NCBI GenBank assembly: GCA_002313415.1
Contig: DCBH01000020.1
Location: 1 to 8,628 of the forward strand
Length of the DNA stretch: 8,628 bases
Direction: 5' to 3'
Source: Flavobacteriales bacterium UBA1112
Lineage (GTDB): Bacteria; Bacteroidota; Bacteroidia; Flavobacteriales_D; Sanyastnellaceae
Under the pieces are notes generated by a model, which saw only the letters and a list, made by a program, of their open reading frames with translations, did not search any database and was not told the DNA's origin. Within the stretch, counting starts at the first letter, position 1. The number at the start of each line of letters is the position of its first letter. Made by a program: the position numbers and the translations under genes. Positions 1-6,179 of this stretch are shown piece after piece.

Positions 1-1256
1 CGGTGGACCTGTCCCATCAGGGCTCGCGTCCGTTCTTTTCCGTGAATCATTTGCCGCGCAATGATTTCCTGCAATCGAGCACCTTTGACATTCTCGGGAA
101 CGTCGTCCTCAAATTTTCGCTCAGCCAATGTTTTGGGACGTTCGCTGTACTTAAACATGAATGCCATGTCGTACCGTACTTCATCCATAAGCTCGAGCGT
201 GGCTTGATGTTCCTCCTCAGTTTCGCCACAAAAACCTGTGATGACATCTGTGCTGATTGCACACTCAGGCATGATGCGACGAATGGCAGCGATTCGATCG
301 AGGTACCACTCGCGAGTGTATCCTCGATTCATGCGCTTCAAAACATTGCTGTGCCCACTTTGGACTGGAAGGTGGATGTACTTGCAAATGTTTTCGTGGC
401 GCGACATGGCGTGCAAGACATCATCGGTCATGTCCTTGGGATGGGAAGTGCTAAAGCGAACTCGAAGGTCAGAATTGACCCTTGCTACCATTTCAAGCAA
501 CTCTGCAAATCGAACCACAGGGAGAGTTTTGTCTTTGACAACCCCTTTGTTGTCGATGTTCCATTTGTAAGAATCGACATTCTGCCCAAGGAGTGTGACT
601 TCCCGGTACCCAAGCTCATAAAGTTCGTGGGCCTCGCGTACGATGCTCTGAGGATCGCGACTGCGCTCACGACCTCGAGTGAAAGGGACGACACAAAATG
701 AGCACATGTTGTCGCAACCTCGCATGATGCTGATGAAGGCGGTCACTCCGCTTTTATCCAAGCGAACAGGGCTAATCTCAGCATAGGTTTCTTCGCGGGA
801 AAGCAACACATTGACCGCTTTCTGCCCCCCTTCGACTTGGTCGACCAAGTTGGGTAAGTCCCGATATGCGTCGGGACCCACGACCAAGTCCACAAGTTTC
901 TCTTCCTCGAGCAACTTGTCTCGCAAGCGTTCGGCCATGCAACCCAGCACCCCAACAACCAGATTCGGATTTTTGGCTTTGTTGCCCTTGAAATGAACAA
1001 GTCTGTTGCGGACCCGTTGCTCGGCATTGTCTCGAATTGCGCACGTATTCAGCAATACCAAATCTGCGTCGTCGGCATCTCTGGTCGTTTGAAACCCGGC
1101 ATCTGAAAGAATGCTTGCCACGATTTCACTGTCGCTGAAATTCATTTGGCAACCATAGCTTTCCAAGTACAACTTACGTGTGCCAGACCCAGGTCCAGCC
1201 ACGATGGTTGCCTCTCCTTGGCGACCTTCTTCCAGAACGTGTTCTCCGCCTCGCAT
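1..1256 (-). CDS. miaB: tRNA-2-methylthio-N6-dimethylallyladenosine synthase MiaB (3'-truncated by window edge)
   Basis: MiaB is a cytoplasmic radical-SAM enzyme that adds a methylthio group to N6-isopentenyl-adenosine at position 37 of tRNAs reading UNN codons. Translating the reverse complement from the ATG at 1256-1254 gives 418 uninterrupted codons that run off the left edge. The N-terminal methylthiotransferase domain has the three cysteines expected for one Fe-S cluster: C36 in YGCQMN, C72 in NTCAIRDNAEQR and C106 in LGCMAE. The radical-SAM motif is RGCDNMCSFC, with C181, C185 and C188. Further family signatures are LLGQNVDSY, RFSTSHPKDM, HLPVQSG and STDVITGFCGETEEEH. The missing end should hold the rest of the TRAM domain. 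The start at 1256 fits the usual Bacteroidota N-terminal extension (an EEGRQGE-type stretch before KLYLESYGC); a GTG at 1271-1269 is the only other upstream option before an in-frame stop. It is transcribed divergently from topA. Confidence 0.96.
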   Translation of the reverse strand, partial: MRGGEHVLEEGRQGEATIVAGPGSGTRKLYLESYGCQMNFSDSEIVASILSDAGFQTTRDADDADLVLLNTCAIRDNAEQRVRNRLVHFKGNKAKNPNLVVGVLGCMAERLRDKLLEEEKLVDLVVGPDAYRDLPNLVDQVEGGQKAVNVLLSREETYAEISPVRLDKSGVTAFISIMRGCDNMCSFCVVPFTRGRERSRDPQSIVREAHELYELGYREVTLLGQNVDSYKWNIDNKGVVKDKTLPVVRFAELLEMVARVNSDLRVRFSTSHPKDMTDDVLHAMSRHENICKYIHLPVQSGHSNVLKRMNRGYTREWYLDRIAAIRRIMPECAISTDVITGFCGETEEEHQATLELMDEVRYDMAFMFKYSERPKTLAERKFEDDVPENVKGARLQEIIARQMIHGKERTRALMGQVH

Positions 1257-1260
1257 GGTG

Positions 1261-1268
1261 CAAATGTA
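1261..1268 (-). promoter_or_regulatory. possible Bacteroidota -7 promoter element for miaB
   Basis: On the minus strand this reads TACATTTG, an exact match to the Bacteroidota -7 consensus TAnnTTTG. It ends only four bases before the chosen miaB start. I see no good TTG-type -33 element at the usual spacing. If it is real, the transcript would start at or inside the first codons, so the mRNA would be almost leaderless. A chance match is quite possible. Confidence 0.25.
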
Positions 1269-1274
1269 CACTAC

Positions 1275-1287
1275 TGACAAATTGTCA
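1275..1287. promoter_or_regulatory. perfect inverted repeat, candidate operator between miaB and topA
   Basis: TGACAAATTGTCA is a perfect 6+6 inverted repeat around one central base. It lies seven bases upstream of the TACATTTG element of miaB, where a regulator dimer could affect that promoter. Three more copies of its half-site (GACAA or TTGTC) lie at 1310-1314, 1343-1347 and 1354-1358, on the topA side. The repeat is seen directly; the operator role is inference. Confidence 0.35.
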
Positions 1288-1300
1288 CCCCTTTAGGGGT
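1287..1300. repeat. short G/C-rich inverted repeat in the miaB-topA intergenic region
   Basis: ACCCCTTTAGGGGT has perfect 6-base arms (ACCCCT/AGGGGT) around TT, sharing its first base with the neighbouring TGACAAATTGTCA repeat. As RNA it could form a small hairpin of five pairs with a four-base loop. It is too short, and lacks a U-tract, to call a terminator. It overlaps the stop codon (1295-1293, minus strand) that bounds the miaB reading frame upstream. Confidence 0.3.
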
Positions 1301-1388
1301 ATTCCATGCGACAACGTTTTTATGCATTCTTGGCGAACCATATTGTCCTCCGGTTGTCTTTAATTTGCCCCCCCAATCGCGAAACAAC

Positions 1389-3707
1389 ATGGCAAAAAAT
1401 CTTGTGATCGTAGAGTCTCCTGCCAAGGCAAAGACAATCGAAGGCTATTTAGGAAAAGACTTCGTCGTGAAGTCATCGATGGGTCACATCAGAGACCTCG
1501 CCAAAGGCAATGACAGCGTTGACATCGACAACGACTTTGCCCCCAAGTACATCGTGAGTCCTTCCTCAAAAAAAGTCGTCACGGAATTGAAGTCCCTGGC
1601 CAAGCAAGCCGAAACTGTATGGCTCGCCACAGATGAAGACCGGGAGGGAGAGGCCATCAGCTGGCACCTGATGGAGGCGTTAAATCTGAAGGAGTCGCAG
1701 ACAAAGCGCATCGTATTTTCTGAAATTACCAAGCCTGCCATCCTCAAGGCCATTGAATCGCCTCGCAACGTGGATGCCGACCTCGTCAATGCGCAACAGG
1801 CTCGCCGAATTTTGGATCGCCTCGTGGGCTTTGAATTGAGCCCCGTCCTGTGGCGCAAAATTCGTCCATCTCTCAGCGCGGGTCGGGTGCAAAGCGTAGG
1901 CGTCCGAATTGTGGTCGACCGAGAGCGTGAAATCGATGGACACACCGCGAAATCGACGTTCCGCGTTGTAGGACACTTCGATACTGGGAATGCCGTCGTC
2001 AAAGCTACCTGCAGCAAAACCTTCAAGTCCGAGTCCGAAGCCCAAACGTTTTTGCAAGCTTGTGCTTCCGCCGATCATCTTGTGTCTTCCATTGAAACCA
2101 AGCCATCCACCAAGAAACCTGCTGCACCTTTTACAACATCGACATTGCAACAAGAGGCTTCGAGAAAACTGAGCTTCAGCGTTTCTCGTACCATGGGCGT
2201 TGCTCAACGGTTGTATGAGGCTGGACGCATCACCTACATGAGAACAGATTCAACAAATCTGAGTGACGTCGCATTGGCCGCAGCTGAGAAGGAAATTTCA
2301 AAAACCTTTGGTGCAGAATATGCTTTTCAGAGAACCTACTCGTCCAAAAGCAAAGGCGCCCAAGAGGCACACGAAGCCATCCGTCCGACAGATTTGTCTG
2401 TTTCGAACATCGATGCCTCAAGAGAAGAACAGCGATTGTACGAACTCATATACAAGCGCACCTTGGCATCACAAATGGCCGATGCCAAACTTGACAAAAC
2501 GGTAGCCAAAATCTCAGTGTCTGGGAGAGACGAGGAATTCGTTGCTCGAGGTGAAGTCATCACATTCGAAGGTTTCTTGAAGTTGTATTTAGAAGGGACA
2601 GATGAAGAGGATGGGCAGGATGAGACGACCAAAGACATGCTTCCTGCCATGACCAAAGGGCAGTCTATGTCGCGCAAAAACATTGTAGCCACTCAGCGTT
2701 TCAGCAAACATCCACCTCGATACACCGAGGCGAGCCTAGTGAAACGCCTAGAAGAACTCGGCATCGGACGTCCTTCTACATACGCATCCACCATTGACGT
2801 GATGCAAAAGCGAGGCTATGTGGTGAAGGAGGATCGAGACGGCACACCACGCGAATACCGGGTAATCACACTTGCTGGTACGACAATCCAATCGGAAACG
2901 GCTGAAGAAAATGCGGGACAGGAGCGTGGTAAGCTTTTCCCAACGGACATCGGTTTGGTGGTCAATGACTTCCTGTTGGAACACTTCCAAAACATTTTAG
3001 ATTACAATTTCACAGCAGACGTGGAGGGAGAATTTGATGTCATTGCTCGCGGGCAACTTGATTGGCGTGCCATGTTAAAGAGGTTTTACGCGCCATTCAA
3101 AGAAACTGTGGATACAACCATGGAACACGCGGAGCGTGCCTCCGGCGAACGAATCCTCGGTGTTCACCCCGATTCAGGAGCTCAAATTCTTTGTAGAATT
3201 GGACGGTACGGTCCTATGGCTCAAATCGGAGGGCCCGACGACGAAGAAAAGCAATATGCCTCCCTCTTGCCTGGTCAATCCATTGAAACACTGACCCTGC
3301 AAGAGGCCCTGGACCTATTCAAATTGCCGAGAACACTAGGCGAGCTTGACGGGAAAAAGGTCACCGCAGCCATTGGTCGCTTTGGACCTTACGTCAGGCA
3401 CGATGGCAAATTTGTGTCTCTCAAAGCTGACAGTGGGGATGATCCGTACACGGTGACTCTTGAGCGCGCCGTTGAATTGATTCAAGCCAAAATCGAAGCC
3501 GATGCCAAAGCACTCATCAAGGTTTTTGATGAAGATGAAACCGTCCGAGTTTTGAACGGTCGATTCGGTCCTTACATCAAGGCTGGCAAGCTCAACGCCA
3601 AGATTCCGAAGGAAGAAAAGCCGGAGGATTTGACGTGGGAGCGGGTGCAAGAGCTCATCGAAGAGGCCAAAAACCGTCCCAAGCGCGGGCGCCGAAAGAA
3701 GTCTTAA
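1389..3707 (+). CDS. topA: DNA topoisomerase I (type IA)
   Basis: TopA relaxes negatively supercoiled DNA through a transient 5'-phosphotyrosine bond. The protein has 772 residues. The N-terminal TOPRIM domain has VIVESPAKAKTIEGYLG, with E9, and the acidic motif ATDEDREGEA, with D82, D84 and E86. The catalytic tyrosine is Y283 in GRITYMRTDS. ARRILDRLVGFELSP and LSAGRVQSVG are further type IA signatures, as are RYTEASLVKRLEELGIGRPST and the Y-ST-I-VMQKRGYV stretch after it. The C-terminus carries repeated GRFGPY-type modules (around residues 600, 665 and 715) and a basic tail (RPKRGRRKKS). The four-cysteine zinc fingers of the E. coli enzyme are absent. I start at the ATG at 1389 because MAKNLVIVESPAKAK is the normal N-terminus; an in-frame TTG at 1365 would add eight residues unlike the family. 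No clear Shine-Dalgarno sequence precedes it. Confidence 0.98.
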   Translation: MAKNLVIVESPAKAKTIEGYLGKDFVVKSSMGHIRDLAKGNDSVDIDNDFAPKYIVSPSSKKVVTELKSLAKQAETVWLATDEDREGEAISWHLMEALNLKESQTKRIVFSEITKPAILKAIESPRNVDADLVNAQQARRILDRLVGFELSPVLWRKIRPSLSAGRVQSVGVRIVVDREREIDGHTAKSTFRVVGHFDTGNAVVKATCSKTFKSESEAQTFLQACASADHLVSSIETKPSTKKPAAPFTTSTLQQEASRKLSFSVSRTMGVAQRLYEAGRITYMRTDSTNLSDVALAAAEKEISKTFGAEYAFQRTYSSKSKGAQEAHEAIRPTDLSVSNIDASREEQRLYELIYKRTLASQMADAKLDKTVAKISVSGRDEEFVARGEVITFEGFLKLYLEGTDEEDGQDETTKDMLPAMTKGQSMSRKNIVATQRFSKHPPRYTEASLVKRLEELGIGRPSTYASTIDVMQKRGYVVKEDRDGTPREYRVITLAGTTIQSETAEENAGQERGKLFPTDIGLVVNDFLLEHFQNILDYNFTADVEGEFDVIARGQLDWRAMLKRFYAPFKETVDTTMEHAERASGERILGVHPDSGAQILCRIGRYGPMAQIGGPDDEEKQYASLLPGQSIETLTLQEALDLFKLPRTLGELDGKKVTAAIGRFGPYVRHDGKFVSLKADSGDDPYTVTLERAVELIQAKIEADAKALIKVFDEDETVRVLNGRFGPYIKAGKLNAKIPKEEKPEDLTWERVQELIEEAKNRPKRGRRKKS

Positions 3708-3736
3708 TCGACTGAAGGGCAAAGCTGTTGCGACGT

Positions 3737-3760
3737 GCATTCACATTCAGTTGTGAATGC
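3737..3760 (+). terminator. hairpin downstream of topA, possible terminator
   Basis: GCATTCACA (3737-3745) and TGTGAATGC (3752-3760) form a perfect 9-base-pair stem with a 6-base loop, 29 bases after the topA stop. The following TTGCCTTG is only moderately U-rich, so it may be a weak terminator or a 3'-end stabiliser. Its place just after topA suggests that topA is transcribed separately from the genes that follow. Confidence 0.45.
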
Positions 3761-3810
3761 TTGCCTTGTAGCATCGTACGAACTAAGGCATTGGCCTGCG
3801 ACCTTGCACT

Positions 3811-3840
3811 CCAAAGGAGCTTTGGGCTCCAAAATTTTGG
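3811..3840 (+). promoter_or_regulatory. bulged hairpin and palindrome immediately upstream of the arginase-fold gene
   Basis: CCAAAGGAGC (3811-3820) can pair with GCTCC (3826-3830) and then TTTGG (3836-3840), giving ten base pairs with a five-base loop and a five-base 3' bulge. Overlapping alternatives exist: CCAAAG/CTTTGG (3811-3816 with 3820-3825) and the 12-base palindrome CCAAAATTTTGG (3829-3840). The structure ends three bases before the ATG at 3844, so if transcribed it would cover the ribosome entry region. Regulation here is inference from position and pairing only. Confidence 0.3.
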
Positions 3841-3843
3841 TTC

Positions 3844-5016
3844 ATGCTCGATGGATTCTTCGACTTGTTCGAACCGGTCAATGCCCCTGACATCTCTAAT
3901 GCAGAGGGCGTTGCTCGGATAGCTGACCGCATTGAAGCTCACCGCTTTGATGCTCGCCCCATGTTGGAGGGCGCTCGAGTGGCTCTTTTTGGGGTCAATG
4001 ATGGCCGCCGATCGGGAGACAATGAGGGTTGTGCTTCCGCTCCAGATGCCATTCGCAACTGGCTGTACCAACTTGTTCCGCCGTCAGACTGGCAACCCAC
4101 TGCAGATCTCGGCAACATTAGAGCGGGTGCGACCGAAGACGACACCTATGCCGCCGTTCAGTCAGTTGTCGCAGAAATGATCCAAATGGGTATTGTTCCC
4201 ATTGTCCTCGGTGGCGGCCACGATTTGACCATTCCACTTTACCGTGCACTCGACTCCGTAGGCCGTCCAATGAACGTCGTCACCGTCGATCCAAGACTGG
4301 ACTTTGGCGGCGACCCTAGCATCATCAGTTCTCGAAACCACATGAATTCTGTGGTCATGCACGAACCCAATTACCTCTTTGACTATGCCAACGTCGGGCA
4401 TCAGGGATATCTCACAGATCCCGACACGCTCGAACTTCTTGAAAGGTTGCAGTTTGAGGCCATACGATTGGGAAATCTGCTTCAAAACATTCAACAGATT
4501 GAGCCTGTCGTGCGCAATGCAGACCTGGTGACCATCGATGTTGCGGCAATACGGGCATCAGACCATCCCGCCTCAACACACGCCAGCCCCAATGGAATGA
4601 CCGCAGAGCATTTTTGTCAGCTTGCGAGATACATTGGGATGAGCGACCGTCTGCTTGTCTCAGGCATCTTCGAGCACAATCCCAACTTGGACGACAGGAG
4701 CCGAGGAGCTCAATTGGTCGCACAGGGCGTCTGGCATATGTTGGAAGGTATTTTTAATCAAAAAGGTGACCATCCCAAGTGCAACACAGAAGACTACCTG
4801 AAATATGTGGTCGATTTGCCTGGTGAATTGCATGAAATTGTGTTTTACAAAAGCCCTAAAAGTGACCGTTGGTGGATGGATGTCCCAGCGCCAAACCATG
4901 AAAAATCGAAACTTTCCTCCAGTTTACTCGTACCATGCTCATATGATGAATACGTTGAAGCTTCAGAGGGATCCCTTCCGGATCGATGGTGGCGAACGTA
5001 CCAAAAATTGGCTTGA
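3844..5016 (+). CDS. Degenerate arginase/formimidoylglutamase-fold (ureohydrolase superfamily) protein, Bacteroidota type
   Basis: This 390-residue protein has the ureohydrolase framework: LFGVNDGRRSGD..GCASAPDAIR near the N-terminus, the GGGHD loop (residues 123-127), a D-P-R-L-D motif (149-153) and TIDVAA (230-235). In working arginases and agmatinases six residues bind two manganese ions. Here H126, D149, D153 and D232 remain, but the second histidine is R151 and the second aspartate of the last motif is A234. Catalysis is therefore doubtful, although databases often name such proteins formimidoylglutamase. From memory, a flavobacterial family with the same C-terminus (LLxPCSY-EY...LP-RWW) is also degenerate in these motifs. 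There is no signal peptide or membrane helix, so it should be cytoplasmic. It lies 136 bases after topA and 134 bases before the PorP-family gene. Actual function unknown. Confidence 0.85.
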   Translation: MLDGFFDLFEPVNAPDISNAEGVARIADRIEAHRFDARPMLEGARVALFGVNDGRRSGDNEGCASAPDAIRNWLYQLVPPSDWQPTADLGNIRAGATEDDTYAAVQSVVAEMIQMGIVPIVLGGGHDLTIPLYRALDSVGRPMNVVTVDPRLDFGGDPSIISSRNHMNSVVMHEPNYLFDYANVGHQGYLTDPDTLELLERLQFEAIRLGNLLQNIQQIEPVVRNADLVTIDVAAIRASDHPASTHASPNGMTAEHFCQLARYIGMSDRLLVSGIFEHNPNLDDRSRGAQLVAQGVWHMLEGIFNQKGDHPKCNTEDYLKYVVDLPGELHEIVFYKSPKSDRWWMDVPAPNHEKSKLSSSLLVPCSYDEYVEASEGSLPDRWWRTYQKLA

Positions 5017-5075
5017 GCATGTTTGAATTCAGAAACACACGTCCAACGCAAAGCGAGAGGCAAGCGCTCAGGCAC

Positions 5076-5122
5076 AAGGAAAATCCTTATATTAGCCAAC
5101 CTCTGCGCAGTTGTTTAGAGGT
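5076..5122 (+). promoter_or_regulatory. leader region of the PorP-family gene with two small hairpins and a weak -7-like box
   Basis: AAGGA/TCCTT (5076-5080 with 5084-5088) forms a five-pair hairpin. It is followed by TATATTAG (5088-5095), one mismatch from the Bacteroidota -7 consensus TAnnTTTG and about 55 bases before the start. ACCTCT/AGAGGT (5099-5104 with 5117-5122) forms a six-pair stem with a 12-base loop in the putative leader. No convincing -33 element is present. A promoter for the secretion operon is expected in this gap, but the exact boxes are uncertain. Confidence 0.22.
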
Positions 5123-5150
5123 ACAATCTGCTGAAAATCAAAGGAATAAG

Positions 5151-6113
5151 ATGATTCGCAACATCTCAATTTGTCTGGCTTTTGCATGCCTGACCGTGGT
5201 GAAAGCTTTCGGCCAGCAAGACCCCCAGATGACTCAATGGTTTAACGACCTTGCAGCCTTCAACATCGGAGCTGCAGGCAATGACGACCTCACGCACGTG
5301 AACATTTGGTATCGTGACCAATGGAGTGGTGTGAACGGAGCTCCAGTCACCACCATGGTCAATGCGCACACCAAGGTAGACTTCGTGCCAGGTGCCTTAG
5401 GCCTGCAATTGTATCAAGACGAAATTGGTCAAGAGTCCAATACAATGGTAAAGCTGGGCTACGCATACCACCTGCCGACATTGGCCAACGGCGCCCAAAT
5501 AGGCATTGGATTGAATGTGTCCCTCTTCAGTAAAAGTTTTGATGCGAATTGGATTGCAGTAGACGACTGGCAATCTGACCCTGCCATACCACAAACCAAC
5601 GGCTCCGGTACATCCACGGACATTGATTTCGGTGTTTTCATGCGCAAGAGCAATGAATACTATGCTGGATTGTCCATGACACATGTCGCCGAAGTGCAGA
5701 TGACTTCTTTGAACATCATTCCCACCAGGCACTACTACTTCATGGGAGGATACAACTATCCTCTGAATGGGGAAGAGCTCATCCTCCGGAGCAATGTTTT
5801 GGCCAAGACCGATCTGAATGCCACAGCTGTCGACGTCAACGTCAATGTGCTTTGGAACAACTTTTTGTGGGGAGGTTTGACCTGGCGCCAAGGGGATGCC
5901 GTTGCCCCATCTGCGGGGGTTCAACATCGCTTGTCGAAAAAAGAAGGGATTACCTCGAGTGAACAAGTCTTTAAGGTCGGTGCTTCATTTGACGTAACCA
6001 CGAGTGAATTGAATTCCTACACACCAGGAACCGCTGAAGTTTTTGTGTCTTGGGCTTTCAAATTTCTCACGACGCCTGTCGAAAACAAATATGCCAACCC
6101 TCGATTTCTGTAA
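5151..6113 (+). CDS. porP: Type IX secretion system membrane protein, PorP/SprF family
   Basis: This 320-residue protein has a signal peptide (MIRNISICLAFACLTVVKAFG, cleavage probably near residues 21-22). After it comes the family-typical QDPQMTQWFNDLAAFNIGAAG start and then IWYRDQW. The body is rich in alternating, aromatic-flanked beta strands (LGLQLYQDEIG, YYAGLSMTHV, YYFMGGYNYPL, WGGLTWRQGD), as expected of an outer-membrane beta-barrel. The C-terminus, YANPRFL, is the usual PorP/SprF ending. Family members take part in type IX secretion or in attaching secreted proteins such as adhesins at the surface. I chose the ATG at 5151 because the signal peptide follows directly and AAGGA lies five bases upstream; the longer frame from 4986 overlaps the previous gene and lacks family similarity. 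Its place just before gldK resembles the porP-porK-L-M-N order of Porphyromonas gingivalis. Many Bacteroidota carry several paralogues, so orthology to PorP itself is likely but unproven. Confidence 0.87.
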   Translation: MIRNISICLAFACLTVVKAFGQQDPQMTQWFNDLAAFNIGAAGNDDLTHVNIWYRDQWSGVNGAPVTTMVNAHTKVDFVPGALGLQLYQDEIGQESNTMVKLGYAYHLPTLANGAQIGIGLNVSLFSKSFDANWIAVDDWQSDPAIPQTNGSGTSTDIDFGVFMRKSNEYYAGLSMTHVAEVQMTSLNIIPTRHYYFMGGYNYPLNGEELILRSNVLAKTDLNATAVDVNVNVLWNNFLWGGLTWRQGDAVAPSAGVQHRLSKKEGITSSEQVFKVGASFDVTTSELNSYTPGTAEVFVSWAFKFLTTPVENKYANPRFL

Positions 6114-6116
6114 GCC

Positions 6117-6130
6117 ACACGAAAACGTGT
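6117..6130 (+). repeat. small hairpin between the PorP-family gene and gldK
   Basis: ACACG/CGTGT form a five-pair stem around an AAAA loop, three bases after the upstream stop codon, followed by CTTTC. It is too weak for a confident terminator. It might attenuate or protect the transcript between the two genes, which lie 66 bases apart. Confidence 0.25.
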
Positions 6131-6179
6131 CTTTCAGTCGTTGAAGTATCGCCTAACAATTTTGCAAGAAAATCAATCC

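Noticed and set aside
3..701. Plus-strand frame of 232 codons at the left edge
   Set aside because: It is the antisense of miaB, whose minus-strand translation carries every MiaB signature in one frame.
1361..1367. TAATTTG upstream of topA as a promoter -7 box
   Set aside because: It is one base shorter than TAnnTTTG and has no TTG at a normal -33 spacing, so I could not support it as a feature.
1365..1388. TTG at 1365 as the topA start
   Set aside because: It would add MPPQSRNN ahead of the standard MAKNLVIVESPAKAK start. The ATG at 1389 fits the family exactly.
1484..2207. Open minus-strand frames of 175-180 codons inside topA
   Set aside because: They lie antisense to a full-length, well conserved topA, overlap each other in different frames, and their translations show no recognisable domain.
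3655..4071. Minus-strand frame of 138 codons spanning the topA-arginase gap
   Set aside because: It overlaps the conserved ends of two plus-strand genes and has no recognisable domain. The open frame across the gap looks accidental.
5103..5110. CTGCGCAG palindrome as an operator
   Set aside because: An eight-base palindrome is common by chance, and nothing nearby repeats it. It also falls inside a longer possible RNA stem.
4986..5150. N-terminal extension of the PorP-family gene to 4986
   Set aside because: It would overlap the end of the arginase-fold gene and bury the signal peptide 55 residues inside the protein. The ATG at 5151 has an AAGGA sequence upstream.
5397..5966. Minus-strand frame of 189 codons within the PorP-family gene
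   Set aside because: It is antisense to a clear signal-peptide-bearing beta-barrel gene. The translation has no motif, and long antisense frames are common at this base composition.
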